NCBI GenBank assembly: GCA_030323885.1
Contig: CM059198.1
Span: forward strand, 77,870,931 to 77,934,930
DNA from: Branchipolynoe longqiensis
Lineage: Eukaryota; Annelida; Polychaeta; Phyllodocida; Polynoidae
Direction of reading: 5' to 3'
Length of the DNA: 64,000 bases
Shown here: in pieces, positions 22,721 to 32,405 of the stretch
How the letters are laid out: every line of letters begins with the position of its first letter
Numbering within the stretch: position 1 is the stretch's first letter
The notes under the pieces: model-generated
Told to the model about the DNA's origin: nothing
Database searches by the model: none
Seen by the model: the letters and a program-made list of their open reading frames with translations, nothing else
Made by a program: the position numbers and the translations under genes

Positions 22721-23243
22721 ACTATAAATATCTACATGTATAAAACTAGCATACAGAACCTATATAAAATAAAATAAATTAGTAAATACTTTAAACATTT
22801 ATGTGTTGTATTATATATACCCTGTTTCCTATGTGGTCAAAATCTTTGTATTCAAAGTATGGCTACTATCGCATGTCACACTTTAACCGACCCACTAATT
22901 TACAATAATACCAGAAAACATAGCTTAATGCGCACGTTAATGACATCACTACCATAACGACAAACCCAGACCACCGCCACTTACATTTGCAAATCTTCAC
23001 AGCCGGACACCGCTTGCAGTCGGTTACCAGAATATCGCTTTTATTATGAATAAAATCGTGTAGTTACATAAATAGCAGAAGAATTCACAGAAAACATGTC
23101 AATGACACTGCAATGAATATTGCCATAACTGTGGAAACGCATCCATGACGTCGCAGTGGCGCCGTCTAGCGGAATGCAGAGACACCGAGCAGCGAGGTGA
23201 CGTAGCCTGGTTCCCTGGCCTTCTCTAACAATATCAGACTAGT

Positions 23244-23391
23244 GTTTTGTTTGTTTGTTGTTGGTTTACGTCCTGGCAACATCCAAGGTGATATCAGGGT
23301 GGATACCGTCTTGTGACAGTATGCACTGATGATGACTTTATAGTGCTGCCCCACTGAGAGACCAGGTGACCGACACGATGACATGATACCC
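23244..23391 (-). mobile_element. SINE family A, 3' half
   Basis: It holds the tail (CAAACAAACAAAC on the minus strand) and the tail-proximal body, breaking off at the GGTATCATGTC region. Confidence 0.88.
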
Positions 23392-23572
23392 CCCACATTT
23401 CTATGTTGTTTGTATATGGCATGACAACCTCTGCACACATCTGGAGCTCCTTGCTTGTCTGGTATTCACGTATATTATTATGGTTATAAGGGGCTTTGAA
23501 CAACTTGAGAGGCGTGTACTTGTACTAAGGCAGGTCAGATGGGATGACCCAATGTTTTTGAGAATCAGCCTC

Positions 23573-23656
23573 CCCTTTTAGTAGGTCGTGGGATTTGAAT
23601 CGTCAGCTGAGTGAAATCAATGACATCCACATTTATACTTGTCACTACCTAAGCTG
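23573..23656 (+). mobile_element. SINE family A, 5' fragment
   Basis: GGTCGTGGGATTTGAATCG is a decayed box B, followed by CAATGACAT-TTATACTTGTCACTACCTA of the family body. Confidence 0.7.
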
Positions 23657-23669
23657 GCACACTGTATTA

Positions 23670-24238
23670 TTAAAGCCGTGTTCACACGGGCAATGTAAAT
23701 CGATTCGTAGAAATCGACTTGTATAGTTTGGGTTACATTTCGCGTGTGAATGCGCGGCTGAGTCGGATTAAGGCTGAATCGATTCCTGTGATCCTGATAA
23801 TGTAAACCACTTGTCGAGGTAGTGTACGTGAGTAGATTTCTGTGAATCGATTTATTTTGCCGTACTTGAGGCGGATTAAGGACGTCACACTATATAATAT
23901 AATATAATTTGGTCTATGAAACCGCTAGCTGTGCACAGATATTTTTTTCATCATTTATTTTTAGGGTTTCACTGCCCAGCAGAAGTTTTGACCGTTCCAA
24001 ACCAATACGATTCAGTCCATACATATCTAGGTCGAACCCACACTCTCTCGTGCCGACGTCGACGAACCCAAATTGGCGCTGGTTAGTCTGGACTTGCTCA
24101 TGCGCAGATATCCACTTCCGTCTTAAACCGACTCAAAGCACTGCCCGTGTGAACGCGAAACACTTTCAAACTAAATCGATTCATATGATTCGCCTTGTCT
24201 AAATCGCTTTACATTTTGCCCGTGTGAACACGGCTCAT
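23670..24238. mobile_element. TTAA inverted-repeat element, AATCGATT body
   Basis: The left end AGCCGTGTTCACACGGGCAA follows TTAA (23670-23673). The right end TTGCCCGTGTGAACACGGCT is its inverse; the right TTAA has decayed. The interior repeats AATCGATT, CGATTC and GAATCG words many times. There is no coding capacity. Confidence 0.85.
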
Positions 24239-24356
24239 GATAGCGCAATGAGTAGGGGAATGACGAAGAACAAGAGAGGTCAGTGCAGACGTCTACAAAC
24301 TACAATATATTATTTAAAAGAAAAAGATGAAAACACATAAGAAGTTGGATAGTTGT

Positions 24357-24410
24357 TGGAGTTTTACGTCCTGGCAACATCTAAGATCATATCAGGCCGT
24401 AGAGTGACTT
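24357..24410 (-). mobile_element. SINE family A, 3'-terminal fragment
   Basis: The minus strand reads GATATGATCTTAGATGTTGC and CAGGACGTAAAACTCC; the rest is absent. Confidence 0.8.
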
Positions 24411-24619
24411 CACGAGGGGGGACCCTCAACATCCGAGCCAATGATACAGGCCTTGGAAGCTAGTTCCCGGGCGTGCCTCCAGGGGGAAGAGCAGGAACTA
24501 TAGTACGGCATGCACTCACCAGGCGGCGTGTGTAGTTCGGCGTTTTGCCGCAAGGACACTCAGAGCAGGGCCCGGACGTGCTCGTGTCTAAATTGGTCTG
24601 ATTAGTGGTGGGAATGGGT

Positions 24620-25370
24620 GCGGGGTGTGTGTGGATGTGTGTGTGGGGGTGTGTGGGGAGGGTGAGTAGGGAGGGTGAGTAGGGAGGGCAAGGAGGAGAC
24701 AGTGCGTGGCTGAGGACGCACTCTTCCAGACATGTCCTGAAACCATCGGTGTGGGGTTGTGTGGGGAGGTGTGTGGTAGTGTGTGGGGAGCTGTGGGGTG
24801 GTGTGGGGTGGTGTGGGGTGTGTGGGGCTGTGTGGTGGGAGTGGTGTGGGTGGTGTGGGGTGGTGTGGGGTGGTATGAGGTGGTGTGCGGTAGTGTGTGG
24901 GGTGGTGTGGGGGGAGTGGGGTATGTGGGGTGGTGGAGTGTGTGGGGTGGGTGGTGGTGTGTGGGGTGGTGTGATGTGTGTGGGGTGGGGTGATGTGTGT
25001 GGGATGGTGTTTGGGGTGTGTGGGATGTGCGGGGACGTGTGGGGTGGTTTGAGGTGGTGTGGGGTGGTGTGAGGTGTGTGGGCTGGTATGGGGAGGTGTG
25101 GGTGTGTGGGGTGGTGTGAGGTGTGTGGGGTGGTGCGAGGTGTGTGGGGTGGTGTGGGGAGGTGTGGGGTGTGTGGGGTGGTGTGGGGTGGTGGGGGTGT
25201 GTGGGTGTGTTTGGGGTGTGTGGGATGTGCGGGGTGTGTGGGGTGGTGTGAGGTGTGTGGGGTGGTCTGGGGAGGTGTGGGGTGTGTGGGGTGGTGTGGG
25301 GTGGTGTGGGGTGGGGTGGGGTGGTGTGGGGTTGTGGTGTGGTGTGGTGGGGTGGTGTGGAGTGGCGCAG
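24620..25370 (+). repeat. GTGTGGGGTGGT minisatellite, ~750 bp
   Basis: G/T-only units with runs of four G. The same unit type recurs at 46521-48540. Long frames on both strands are artefacts of composition. Confidence 0.95.
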
Positions 25371-25371
25371 G

Positions 25372-25645
25372 GAGTTCGAATGACAGCCGAGTCAATCCAA
25401 TGACTTATTAATTGATACTTATTACCTAGCCTGCCACTTGGCTTTACTAGGATAGTGCAAGGACTGGTTACCTCAGTGTCATGATAATGTGACTGAGTGG
25501 GAAATTAGGTCATGGTACCAGTGGTCTGGTCTCCCAGTGGGGCAGTACTATGAAGTCGCGGTGAGTGTGCACTGGCACAAGTCGGAACCCGTCCTGATAT
25601 GAGCTTAGATGTTGCCAGGACGTAGAACCCCAACAAAACAAACCT
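25372..25645 (+). mobile_element. SINE family A copy
   Basis: It starts within the decayed head (GCAGGGAGTTCGAATGACAG) and runs through the body to CCAGGACGTAGAACCCCAAC and an AAAACAAAC tail. Confidence 0.9.
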
Positions 25646-25743
25646 GTTATACAATTTGCACAGAAGTAACCATTTCTACAAATAGGCCATCCACTCACAG
25701 TGACCTCAGTACAATATCGCCCTATAAATAGAACAACTAAATG

Positions 25744-25806
25744 TAACCCCGTCCTGATATGACCTGAGATGTTACCAGGATGTAACACCCCAACAAAACA
25801 CACACA
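25744..25806 (+). mobile_element. SINE family A, 3'-terminal fragment
   Basis: CCCGTCCTGATATGACCTGA continues to CCAGGATGTAACACCCC and an A-rich tail. Confidence 0.82.
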
Positions 25807-25976
25807 TCTGCTAACACAATTTGCACAGAATTAAACCATTTAACTAATACTAGTAATAGGCAATCCATTCACAATAGGCTTAGTCAAATAGGGCCATGTA
25901 ATTAAATAGACACCCTAGAAGGAAGCCCCGTCCTCATCTGATGCGACCTTGTGGTCCATTAGTTGTTTAAGCAGGG

Positions 25977-26305
25977 GAAATTTCAGTCATAGACGACTGG
26001 TCTTCCTCATTCCACTGCTGGTCGATAGAAAGCCCGGGCCTACACTTTTACCGACCCAAGGGATTTTTAACCTCCCACACCACATAGACATGGTATGAGA
26101 GCAACCGGCCTTTGATGACGCTGTAAGTTATACACAGTGGCGGAAATCCAAATTGGCAGAGCTGGGGGCACGGGGAATCGAACCGCCGACCCTCAGATTA
26201 GGAGTCTGACCTAGAAAAAAGTCAGACACTCTAACCACTCCGCCACAGAGAACGCCCTTAAGTGTTGCGAGGACGCAAAACCCCAACAACACAAACAAAC
26301 CAGAT
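25977..26305 (-). mobile_element. tRNA-derived SINE, a third family
   Basis: The minus strand at 26250-26165 reads GTGGCGGAGTGGTTAGAG (box A) and GGCGGTTCGATTCCCC (box B). The anticodon-arm region is partly duplicated (GTCTGAC repeated). The downstream body includes GGTTAAAAATCCC. A short A-type tail lies beside it at 26262-26300. Not a functional tRNA gene. Confidence 0.65.
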
Positions 26306-26639
26306 GTAAATTGGCCTTGTGCAGCTGGAGCTTGACGCGGCGTTGAGTAGAGTGAGAAGGAAATACCTATGTCTCCTTGCAAAAATAGACCAGCGAAATC
26401 ATTGTTGCCAGAAAACATAGCTATCCCATTCTAACGTCAGTTCGGCCAGGTACCGGCCGCGGGAAGCGTCACGTGGTGTGTGACGTCAGACACCGGCGCC
26501 ATGTCCATGCAGTCACGGGTCAGCGTTGTGTGACTTTGGGAGAGCCAATCAGCAGACAGCATGATGAACGCTGTCCCGTTGGAAGGGAATTATCATATTT
26601 TGTTATTGAATAATGTAGTATTGGAATGACTAAGACAAT

Positions 26640-26846
26640 AGAGCTACGATTCCATGTACCCGGTATGCGAATGCAAATGCGACAACAAATGGAAAAGCAT
26701 ATAAACGCATGGTGCTTCCATATGTCTGGTTGTGAATTCGAATGCGAATGCGTGGACGGAAAAGAGGATCGCTCAATGGACCGATCGGTGAGAAAGTGAA
26801 TGCAAATGGCATGCCGCATACCGCGTATAAGGAATCGCTCCCTTAA
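26640..26846. mobile_element. TTAA inverted-repeat element, GAATGC body (copy 1)
   Basis: AGCTACGATTCCATGTACCC on the left and GCGTATAAGGAATCGCTCCC on the right are inverted ends. TTAA follows the right end at 26843-26846. The interior has repeated GAATGCAAATG and AATGCGAATGCG words. It resembles the element at 39748. Confidence 0.72.
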
Positions 26847-27365
26847 TGGCCGTTTATAGTTTTGACGGCGTCAGACGCCGTCAACTTTACGCCATGTGAC
26901 GCGCAAAACGGGGGGGGGGGGAGTGCTACGAGTGGAACGTCACCGTGAAGGCGTGAATCTTTTGTATGTACATGGTCGCTAACGTTGACCTATGTTGTCC
27001 ATGTTGTCCATGTTTTCCCTATGGATAGTTGTGTTTTAACTATAATAATTATATTATTATAATATATTGCATTCGTGCATCCATGTTTATGCCACATTGT
27101 TCTGTATTTCTAGTCATTTAGAATAAAATCGACGTTTTGCACTGCGCGAATTGGCAAACTCAATGGCAGGGTGCCTTTGTTTTGCTCTCGACGCCATTTT
27201 CAGCGCATGCGCAGTCAGAAAGACGATTTCTGATTGGCTGAACTGCCGACGTGTGGAAGCGCTGACGTTGAAAGTTCAACATAGTTGAACTCTGGCCAAC
27301 GCTTGCATCGTGTTGCACCATCTAATGCCGTCAAGCGTCGACATAACGTCTAAATGGGCCTTTAA
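26843..27365. mobile_element. TTAA inverted-repeat element, GACGGCGTC body
   Basis: TTAA flanks both sides (26843-26846, 27362-27365). The left end TGGCCGTTTATAG and right end CGTCTAAATGGGCC are inverted. The interior words are GACGGCGTC, GACGCCGTC and GCGTCGAC. The body also includes unrelated-looking unique sequence. It shares its left TTAA with the preceding element. Confidence 0.78.
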
Positions 27366-27717
27366 GCGATCCACTTTGCCACCCCCGCAAGTCTACTCCC
27401 GCATTCGCATTCGCATTCGCATTCACATTTGCATACTTGCTAATCCACACCATGCACTTTAAATGCTAATAAACATCCCACAGACTCCCGGCACGGCTTA
27501 TGGGAGCTGCACAACTTCCGGTGTGAAGTCACCGGAAGTGTCCCAAATAATGTGTACCGCTATTGCTTTGCAACACTGATCTGAATGAAACAAAGATGGC
27601 CGCCAGTCTGCAAGCCCCCCACCTCTTTCCACACTTCCATTACATTTATATATTATTGTATTTCTCTTTATTGTGTACCACAATTCCCACAATCCTGAGC
27701 GGCATCTCTCTCATTTA

Positions 27718-27947
27718 TACAGTAAAGCCTCTCTAAATCGACAGATGATGGGGCTGACTTTAAATGGTCGGTTTAAGGAGGTGGTCGGTTTAGGGAGGTG
27801 GTAGCTTTAAGGAGGTGGTTGGTTTAGGGAGTTTATTTTATCGTTACAATGGTATTGTATGGGCGATCGTTTGTGACCCAAATAAAGCTATCGATATAGG
27901 GGAGTGGTCGATCTGTGGAGGTGGTCGGTTAGAGAGGGTTTCCTGTA
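27718..27947. mobile_element. pogo/Tigger-like MITE
   Basis: It is flanked by TA (27718-27719, 27946-27947). The ends CAGTAAAGCCTCTCTAAATC and CGGTTAGAGAGGGTTTCCTG are inverted, as in Tc1/mariner pogo-type elements. The 226-bp interior carries several GGTCGGTTTAGGGAGGTGG-like motifs. Non-coding. Confidence 0.83.
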
Positions 27948-28511
27948 TCTACCTATACATATAATATTATACCTATTTATCGATATATATATATAGTTAT
28001 ATTATATATATACCTATATATATTTATGTAGGTCCACAATCCTTTATCTGAAATAATGAAATCTGAAAAGCTCCGAAATCCAAACTTGTTTGTGCATTGC
28101 TTATAACTAAACTGTAATATTACCTCGTCGTTATTTATCACATTTAGTATGAATTTTCACACGCCTATCTGGTGAAATATTAATGTGTTTGGTTATGATT
28201 TGTTTGAATCTCTCTATGCTTAAATTTTAGATTATGGTTTTGTTATAAAAATAATTTACTAGCGTATTTACAACCCCTAATTATCTCATCATTTCATTAA
28301 TCAGCATATTACTTGACACAAAATAGCCTGTTATAGTATTCTATTCTCTAGTCATCCCAATTGGTGTCAGTATTCATGTGGATTCACTGCACTATTAATG
28401 TTTGATTACATACAAACTTTATTGTGAAATCAGAAAAATTCTGTATTCTCGAACACAGCCAAAGATTTCGGAAAAGGAATTGTCGACCTGTACACAAGAA
28501 TATAATAATAA

Positions 28512-28715
28512 TTCCCTTCTGTATCTTTTATACTCGCATAATGTGTTATACATCATAACATCCTCCGGTGCGACTGACACTGGTCAACATCTGGTGGAGG
28601 CGAGGTGGGCCGAGATGGCGCCACCGGTACAGTGTTCCGTCTTACGGAGGATGACATTAATAATAAGTAATATTCCATTCCATATCTTTATACTCACATA
28701 ATATGCTATACATCA
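28512..28715 (+). repeat. Direct repeats flanking a GC-rich hairpin segment
   Basis: TTTTATACTCGCATAATGTG and TTTATACTCACATAATATGC, each followed by TATACATCATAA, are the same ~45-bp sequence repeated at 28512-28560 and 28671-28715. Between them lies a GC-rich segment bounded by ATCCTCCG and CGGAGGAT. Unidentified. Confidence 0.6.
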
Positions 28716-28800
28716 TAATATATGTGTATATATACTCACGTGAGTTTTCAAAGAAGGCAAACATTTACTCACGTGTTTACTATTGTCTCAGCATGGTTCA

Positions 28801-28838
28801 TACTTACCTGAAAGAGAACAAAGGAAACATGGTTAATC
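28801..28838 (-). promoter_or_regulatory. Putative recursive splice site (ratchet point) 1 in KCNQ intron 1
   Basis: Read on the minus strand, a GATTAAC branch-like site is followed by a long pyrimidine tract, then CTTTCAG joined directly to GTAAGTATG. The acceptor AG is 28809-28808 and the donor GT is 28807-28806. This is the layout of a zero-length exon as known from recursive splicing of long introns in flies and vertebrates. It is 9.4 kb upstream of the exon 2 acceptor and in the same orientation as KCNQ. Confidence 0.65.
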
Positions 28839-29077
28839 AAATATGCCACTTCTGAGGTGACTGCGTTGGCGCCCACCTAGCCACTAAGCAAGCCACTGGT
28901 CATTGTAGTGTGGGATGGGGCAGAGACCGTCAACTCCCATGAACATCGCTAACACGGACTATGGTGGCGCCTCTCGTGGTCATTGTCGAACAAGTAAAAA
29001 TGTTGGGCATATCATATATTCAGCGATGAAAGTGGCGTCCGGCAAAAAACGCGGAAATCAAGCCAAGATTTTGTAGT

Positions 29078-29345
29078 AGTCTGCACTGACCTGTCATGCA
29101 AGTAACCACATAGACAGGTAGGCGTGGGTAGTGTGTTGATATCAGGGAGCCTAGGTGGTGTAATGGTTAGCACACTGGCCCGGAATGCAAAGAGATGTGG
29201 GTTCGAGTCCCACTCTAGGCGCAGTATTTCCCATTTTCATCACCCCCACGACAATTTTATTTATTTTTTGGTAAAGTATTTATTCATCTGGATATGACAT
29301 TTGTCAGCGCCGGAGCACTGGTCTTCCAGCCATCTTACTATTGGA
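29078..29345 (+). mobile_element. SINE-like family B copy (internal tRNA-like region)
   Basis: A tRNA-like stretch GGTGGTGTAATGGTTAGCAC and GTGGGTTCGAGTCCCACT is closed by GCCTAG and CTAGGC (29149-29220), like an acceptor stem. It is preceded by a conserved ~70-bp leader (GTCTGCACTGACCTGTCA) and followed by CAGTATTTCCCATTTTCATC. Copies occur at 35570, 60775 and 62905. It is a repeat family, not a lone tRNA gene. Confidence 0.8.
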
Positions 29346-29843
29346 ATTGACATTCTAAATAATCTAAGTTTGGTCAGTGCTGTATTAGTCACAGCACCGA
29401 TCCTGTAGAATTAAGGGAGTGGCTCCTGCTGTATAATGTACAGCACCAGTCACTGCGGTTCATGCAAATATGGGGAGCAGCACCGAGCAGAAGATGTATC
29501 CTCGAGGCAACTCAAACTATCGTTGTGGGTTACATTTTTTTCTCTTATAAAACAAGCTAAGTTTATAGTTGACGAGACATTTGTCTGTCTTATGTAATGT
29601 TCAATGTGTTTAAACAGATTGATAGTTGTGTAGGATGTTTGGTGTGTTGATGGTTTGTTCATCATGGTTAAGGGTGGTGGCAGGGGAGGGGAAGATTATT
29701 ACACCGACTGCGAATTTCTGCAAAGCACAGGTTTTTTCTCCTTAGGATTGACATTGTCAGGGAATCGTGGGGAAAAAGCCGGAAGTCAGAGTTTCAACTC
29801 ACCTTGTTCTGACTATATTATCGCCCATACATCTTTCCTGCTT

Positions 29844-29900
29844 GGGTTATGTTCTAGCAACATCTAAGGTAATATAAGAATGGGATTCAAACTGACCAAC
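29844..29900 (-). mobile_element. SINE family A, 3'-terminal fragment
   Basis: The minus strand reads CTTAGATGTTGCTAGAACAT, a decayed tail-proximal segment. Confidence 0.6.
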
Positions 29901-29942
29901 TGCTGGTGTATACATCTTGATTCCTTGCCATTTTCCTTAACA

Positions 29943-30285
29943 TTAAAGTTGCATAGTCTGATGTTTTTGAGTTTCTGTTATTTCCTGAGATAAAGCTATT
30001 AGGTTGATCATTATAATCTACCTTACATTAGATTGAAGTAACTTTTATTTTAAATGGCTAACTTTTGAGATATTTGAAGTGCAAATGTGGGAAATTAATT
30101 TTGGTAAGCTCGCAAAAACTCGAACACCATAGGCTTATGCAGTAACCGGTTCTATTAAATTGACTATATGTGATGACAAATGTTCAATAAGTGCACCAGT
30201 ATCTAAGTTAGATATGCAGAATCAAATCTAGATAATTGTTTTCATTTTGAAAATTTGATGTTTTGATCGGACCATGCAGCTTTTA
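29943..30285 (-). mobile_element. TTAA MITE copy
   Basis: TTAA (29943-29946) then AGTTGCATAGTCTGATG opens it, and GATCGGACCATGCAGCT closes it; the right TTAA has become TTTA. Confidence 0.92.
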
Positions 30286-30544
30286 GTGAGGGCAGCTGGG
30301 GGAGGCAGGAGGCGCGTTATAAGGGGAGGACAGGGGGGGGGGAGTGCTGTAAAGCGAGGGGGGAGACAAAGGTGGGTGTCCTCCTCCGCCGCGAATCAAT
30401 CACAATGCAAGCATTACGACCAATCGGTAAATATAGACATCGCAGAAATCCGCGAAATTGCGGAGATCTTGCTTTCTCAAGGGGTATTGAAAAACCAAGA
30501 CAGTTTACATAGGAACAAATAAGCCTTGAGAAACCAAGACATTT

Positions 30545-31123
30545 TGAATTCCTAGTCGTGGTCCCTACCTGCTTATATCGCAAGTTATATGCTCAGGGAA
30601 ATATGCTCATCAGGAAATTTCATATGTGTACAGCTGATGTCAGGGTAAATTTATTTAGAACTTTCTGTACTCCCTTGTATACTGTCCAGATTTGGTGGAA
30701 CTATAGAATTTATAGCATTAGAAAACGGAATGTAGCATATAATGACATTATGAGGTTATTACCCCGTCTACCTAGGTATCACAGTGCTAGTCAGCTGTTT
30801 GCCAATAATGATGTGCCAGCCTTCCAGGCTGTTATCAGGAATCTAATATTCAAATTTATTACTAGACTTGACAAGTCAGAAAATGCTATAATACATGGAC
30901 TTGTGAAAAGAGGAGAGAGTGATCTCAGATTTGCGTCTGCCATATGGAGGCATTGGTACAAACTACTGTATGTAGACCAACATTTTGATATTGGTTAGTT
31001 TGGTAGTATTCATACTATTACTCCTATATTATTCACATATTTTTATATCTACCTACTATGGACCAAATTAGGTAACTACCATAAACCTGAGTCTGAAATA
31101 AAGAATTGAATTGAATTGAATTA
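30545..31123 (+). mobile_element. Non-LTR retrotransposon 3' fragment with GAATT-repeat tail
   Basis: It comprises the 3' part of a LINE ORF (30558-30998), a short 3' UTR, an AATAAA signal near 31098 and a tail of repeated TTGAA units (31101-31123). It lies antisense to KCNQ in intron 1. Clade assignment from this C-terminal portion is uncertain. Confidence 0.75.
30558..30998 (+). pseudogene. C-terminal LINE reverse-transcriptase fragment
   Basis: A 146-codon open stretch with motifs such as RKLYAQGNMLIRKFHMC, PRYHSASQLFANNDVP and FQAVIRNLIFKF. I recognise these from the region after the RT catalytic core of LINE proteins in marine invertebrates. The palm domain with YADD-type motif is absent, so this is a 5'-truncated dead copy. 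A few residues look degenerate. It is not a host gene. Confidence 0.72.
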
Positions 31124-31546
31124 TCCATTACTTCCAAAACAATGAGGAAAAAACAAGAAAACATTAAATCCTACATCAAACTCAGCTACCAGCCATTAAT
31201 TAATAATACAGTAACCATTATGACATCTGCAGTACCAAGATTTCCAGTGCCATAGACATAGTTACACATGGTAATATTATTTCACATTTACAGTTTAGAT
31301 ATAACATTTAAAAAGCGAAAGTGTTGTAAATAATTATTCTGGTAAATTTCAGATATATGTCAGCTTTTACTTCAGTCACGTTCTGGTGCGGTTCAGCTGT
31401 TGTTTTCCCAACACAGTCAGCAGTGGGTGAAGGCTTTGTTCAACAACCACCGCTCGGTGCGTGACAGTCGCAAGTGTTGTACGGTCGGGGATGTGAATTG
31501 GACTTTTCAAATTTCACGTTATCTGGGATGGGAGTTAACACACCCT

Positions 31547-32405
31547 GCAGCACTACACACTGTTGCGCACACACATACAGAATAAGTTCACTGCAGCACT
31601 ACACACTGTGGCACACACATATACAGAATAAGTTCACTGCAGCACTACACACTATGGCACAGACACATACAGAATAAGTTCACTGCAGCACTACACACTG
31701 TGGCACACGCATACACATACAGAATAAGTTCACTGCAGCACTACACACTGTGGCACACATGCACATACAGAATAAGTTCACTGCAGCACTACACACTGTG
31801 GCACACACATACAGAATAAGTTCACTGCAGCACTACACACTGTGGCACACACATACAGAATAAGTTCACTGCAGCACTACACACTGTGGCACACACACAT
31901 ACAGAATAAGTTCACTGCAGCACTACACACTGTGGCACACACGCATACAGAATAAGTTCACTGCAGCACTACACACTGTGGCACACACACATACAGAATA
32001 AGTTCACTGCAGCACTACACACTGTGGCATACACACACATACAGAATAAGTTCACTGCAGCACTACACACTGTGGCACACACACATACAGAATAAGTTCA
32101 CTGCAGCACCACACACTGTGGCACACACACAGTATAAGTTCACTGCAGCACTACACACTGTGGCACACACATACAGAATAGAGTTCACTGCGGGTTTCCA
32201 GGTGCACTAACACATACAGAATGTGTCACTGCAGCACTACACACGGTCACACACACATACAGATAAGTTCACTGCAGCACTACACACTGTGGTACACACG
32301 CATACAGAATAAGTTCACTGCAGCACTACACACTGTGGTCCACACACATACAGAATAAGTTCATGCAGCATTCACACTGTGGTATACAGACACATTACAG
32401 AATAA
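31547..32405 (+). repeat. ~44-bp minisatellite
   Basis: Units contain GCAGCACTACACACTGTGGC, ACACACATACAGAA and TAAGTTCACT. The last few copies are degenerate and one (near 32180-32215) is a hybrid with the next array. Confidence 0.95.

Noticed and set aside
29149..29220. Apparent tRNA gene with boxes A and B and matching acceptor ends
   Set aside because: The same sequence with leader and trailer recurs at 35570, 60775 and 62905, so it is part of a dispersed repeat; the anticodon arm is not well formed.
29800..29815. Minus-strand donor-like AAG-GTGAGT suggesting another KCNQ exon end
   Set aside because: Upstream sequence is a SINE fragment with no coding potential or acceptor.
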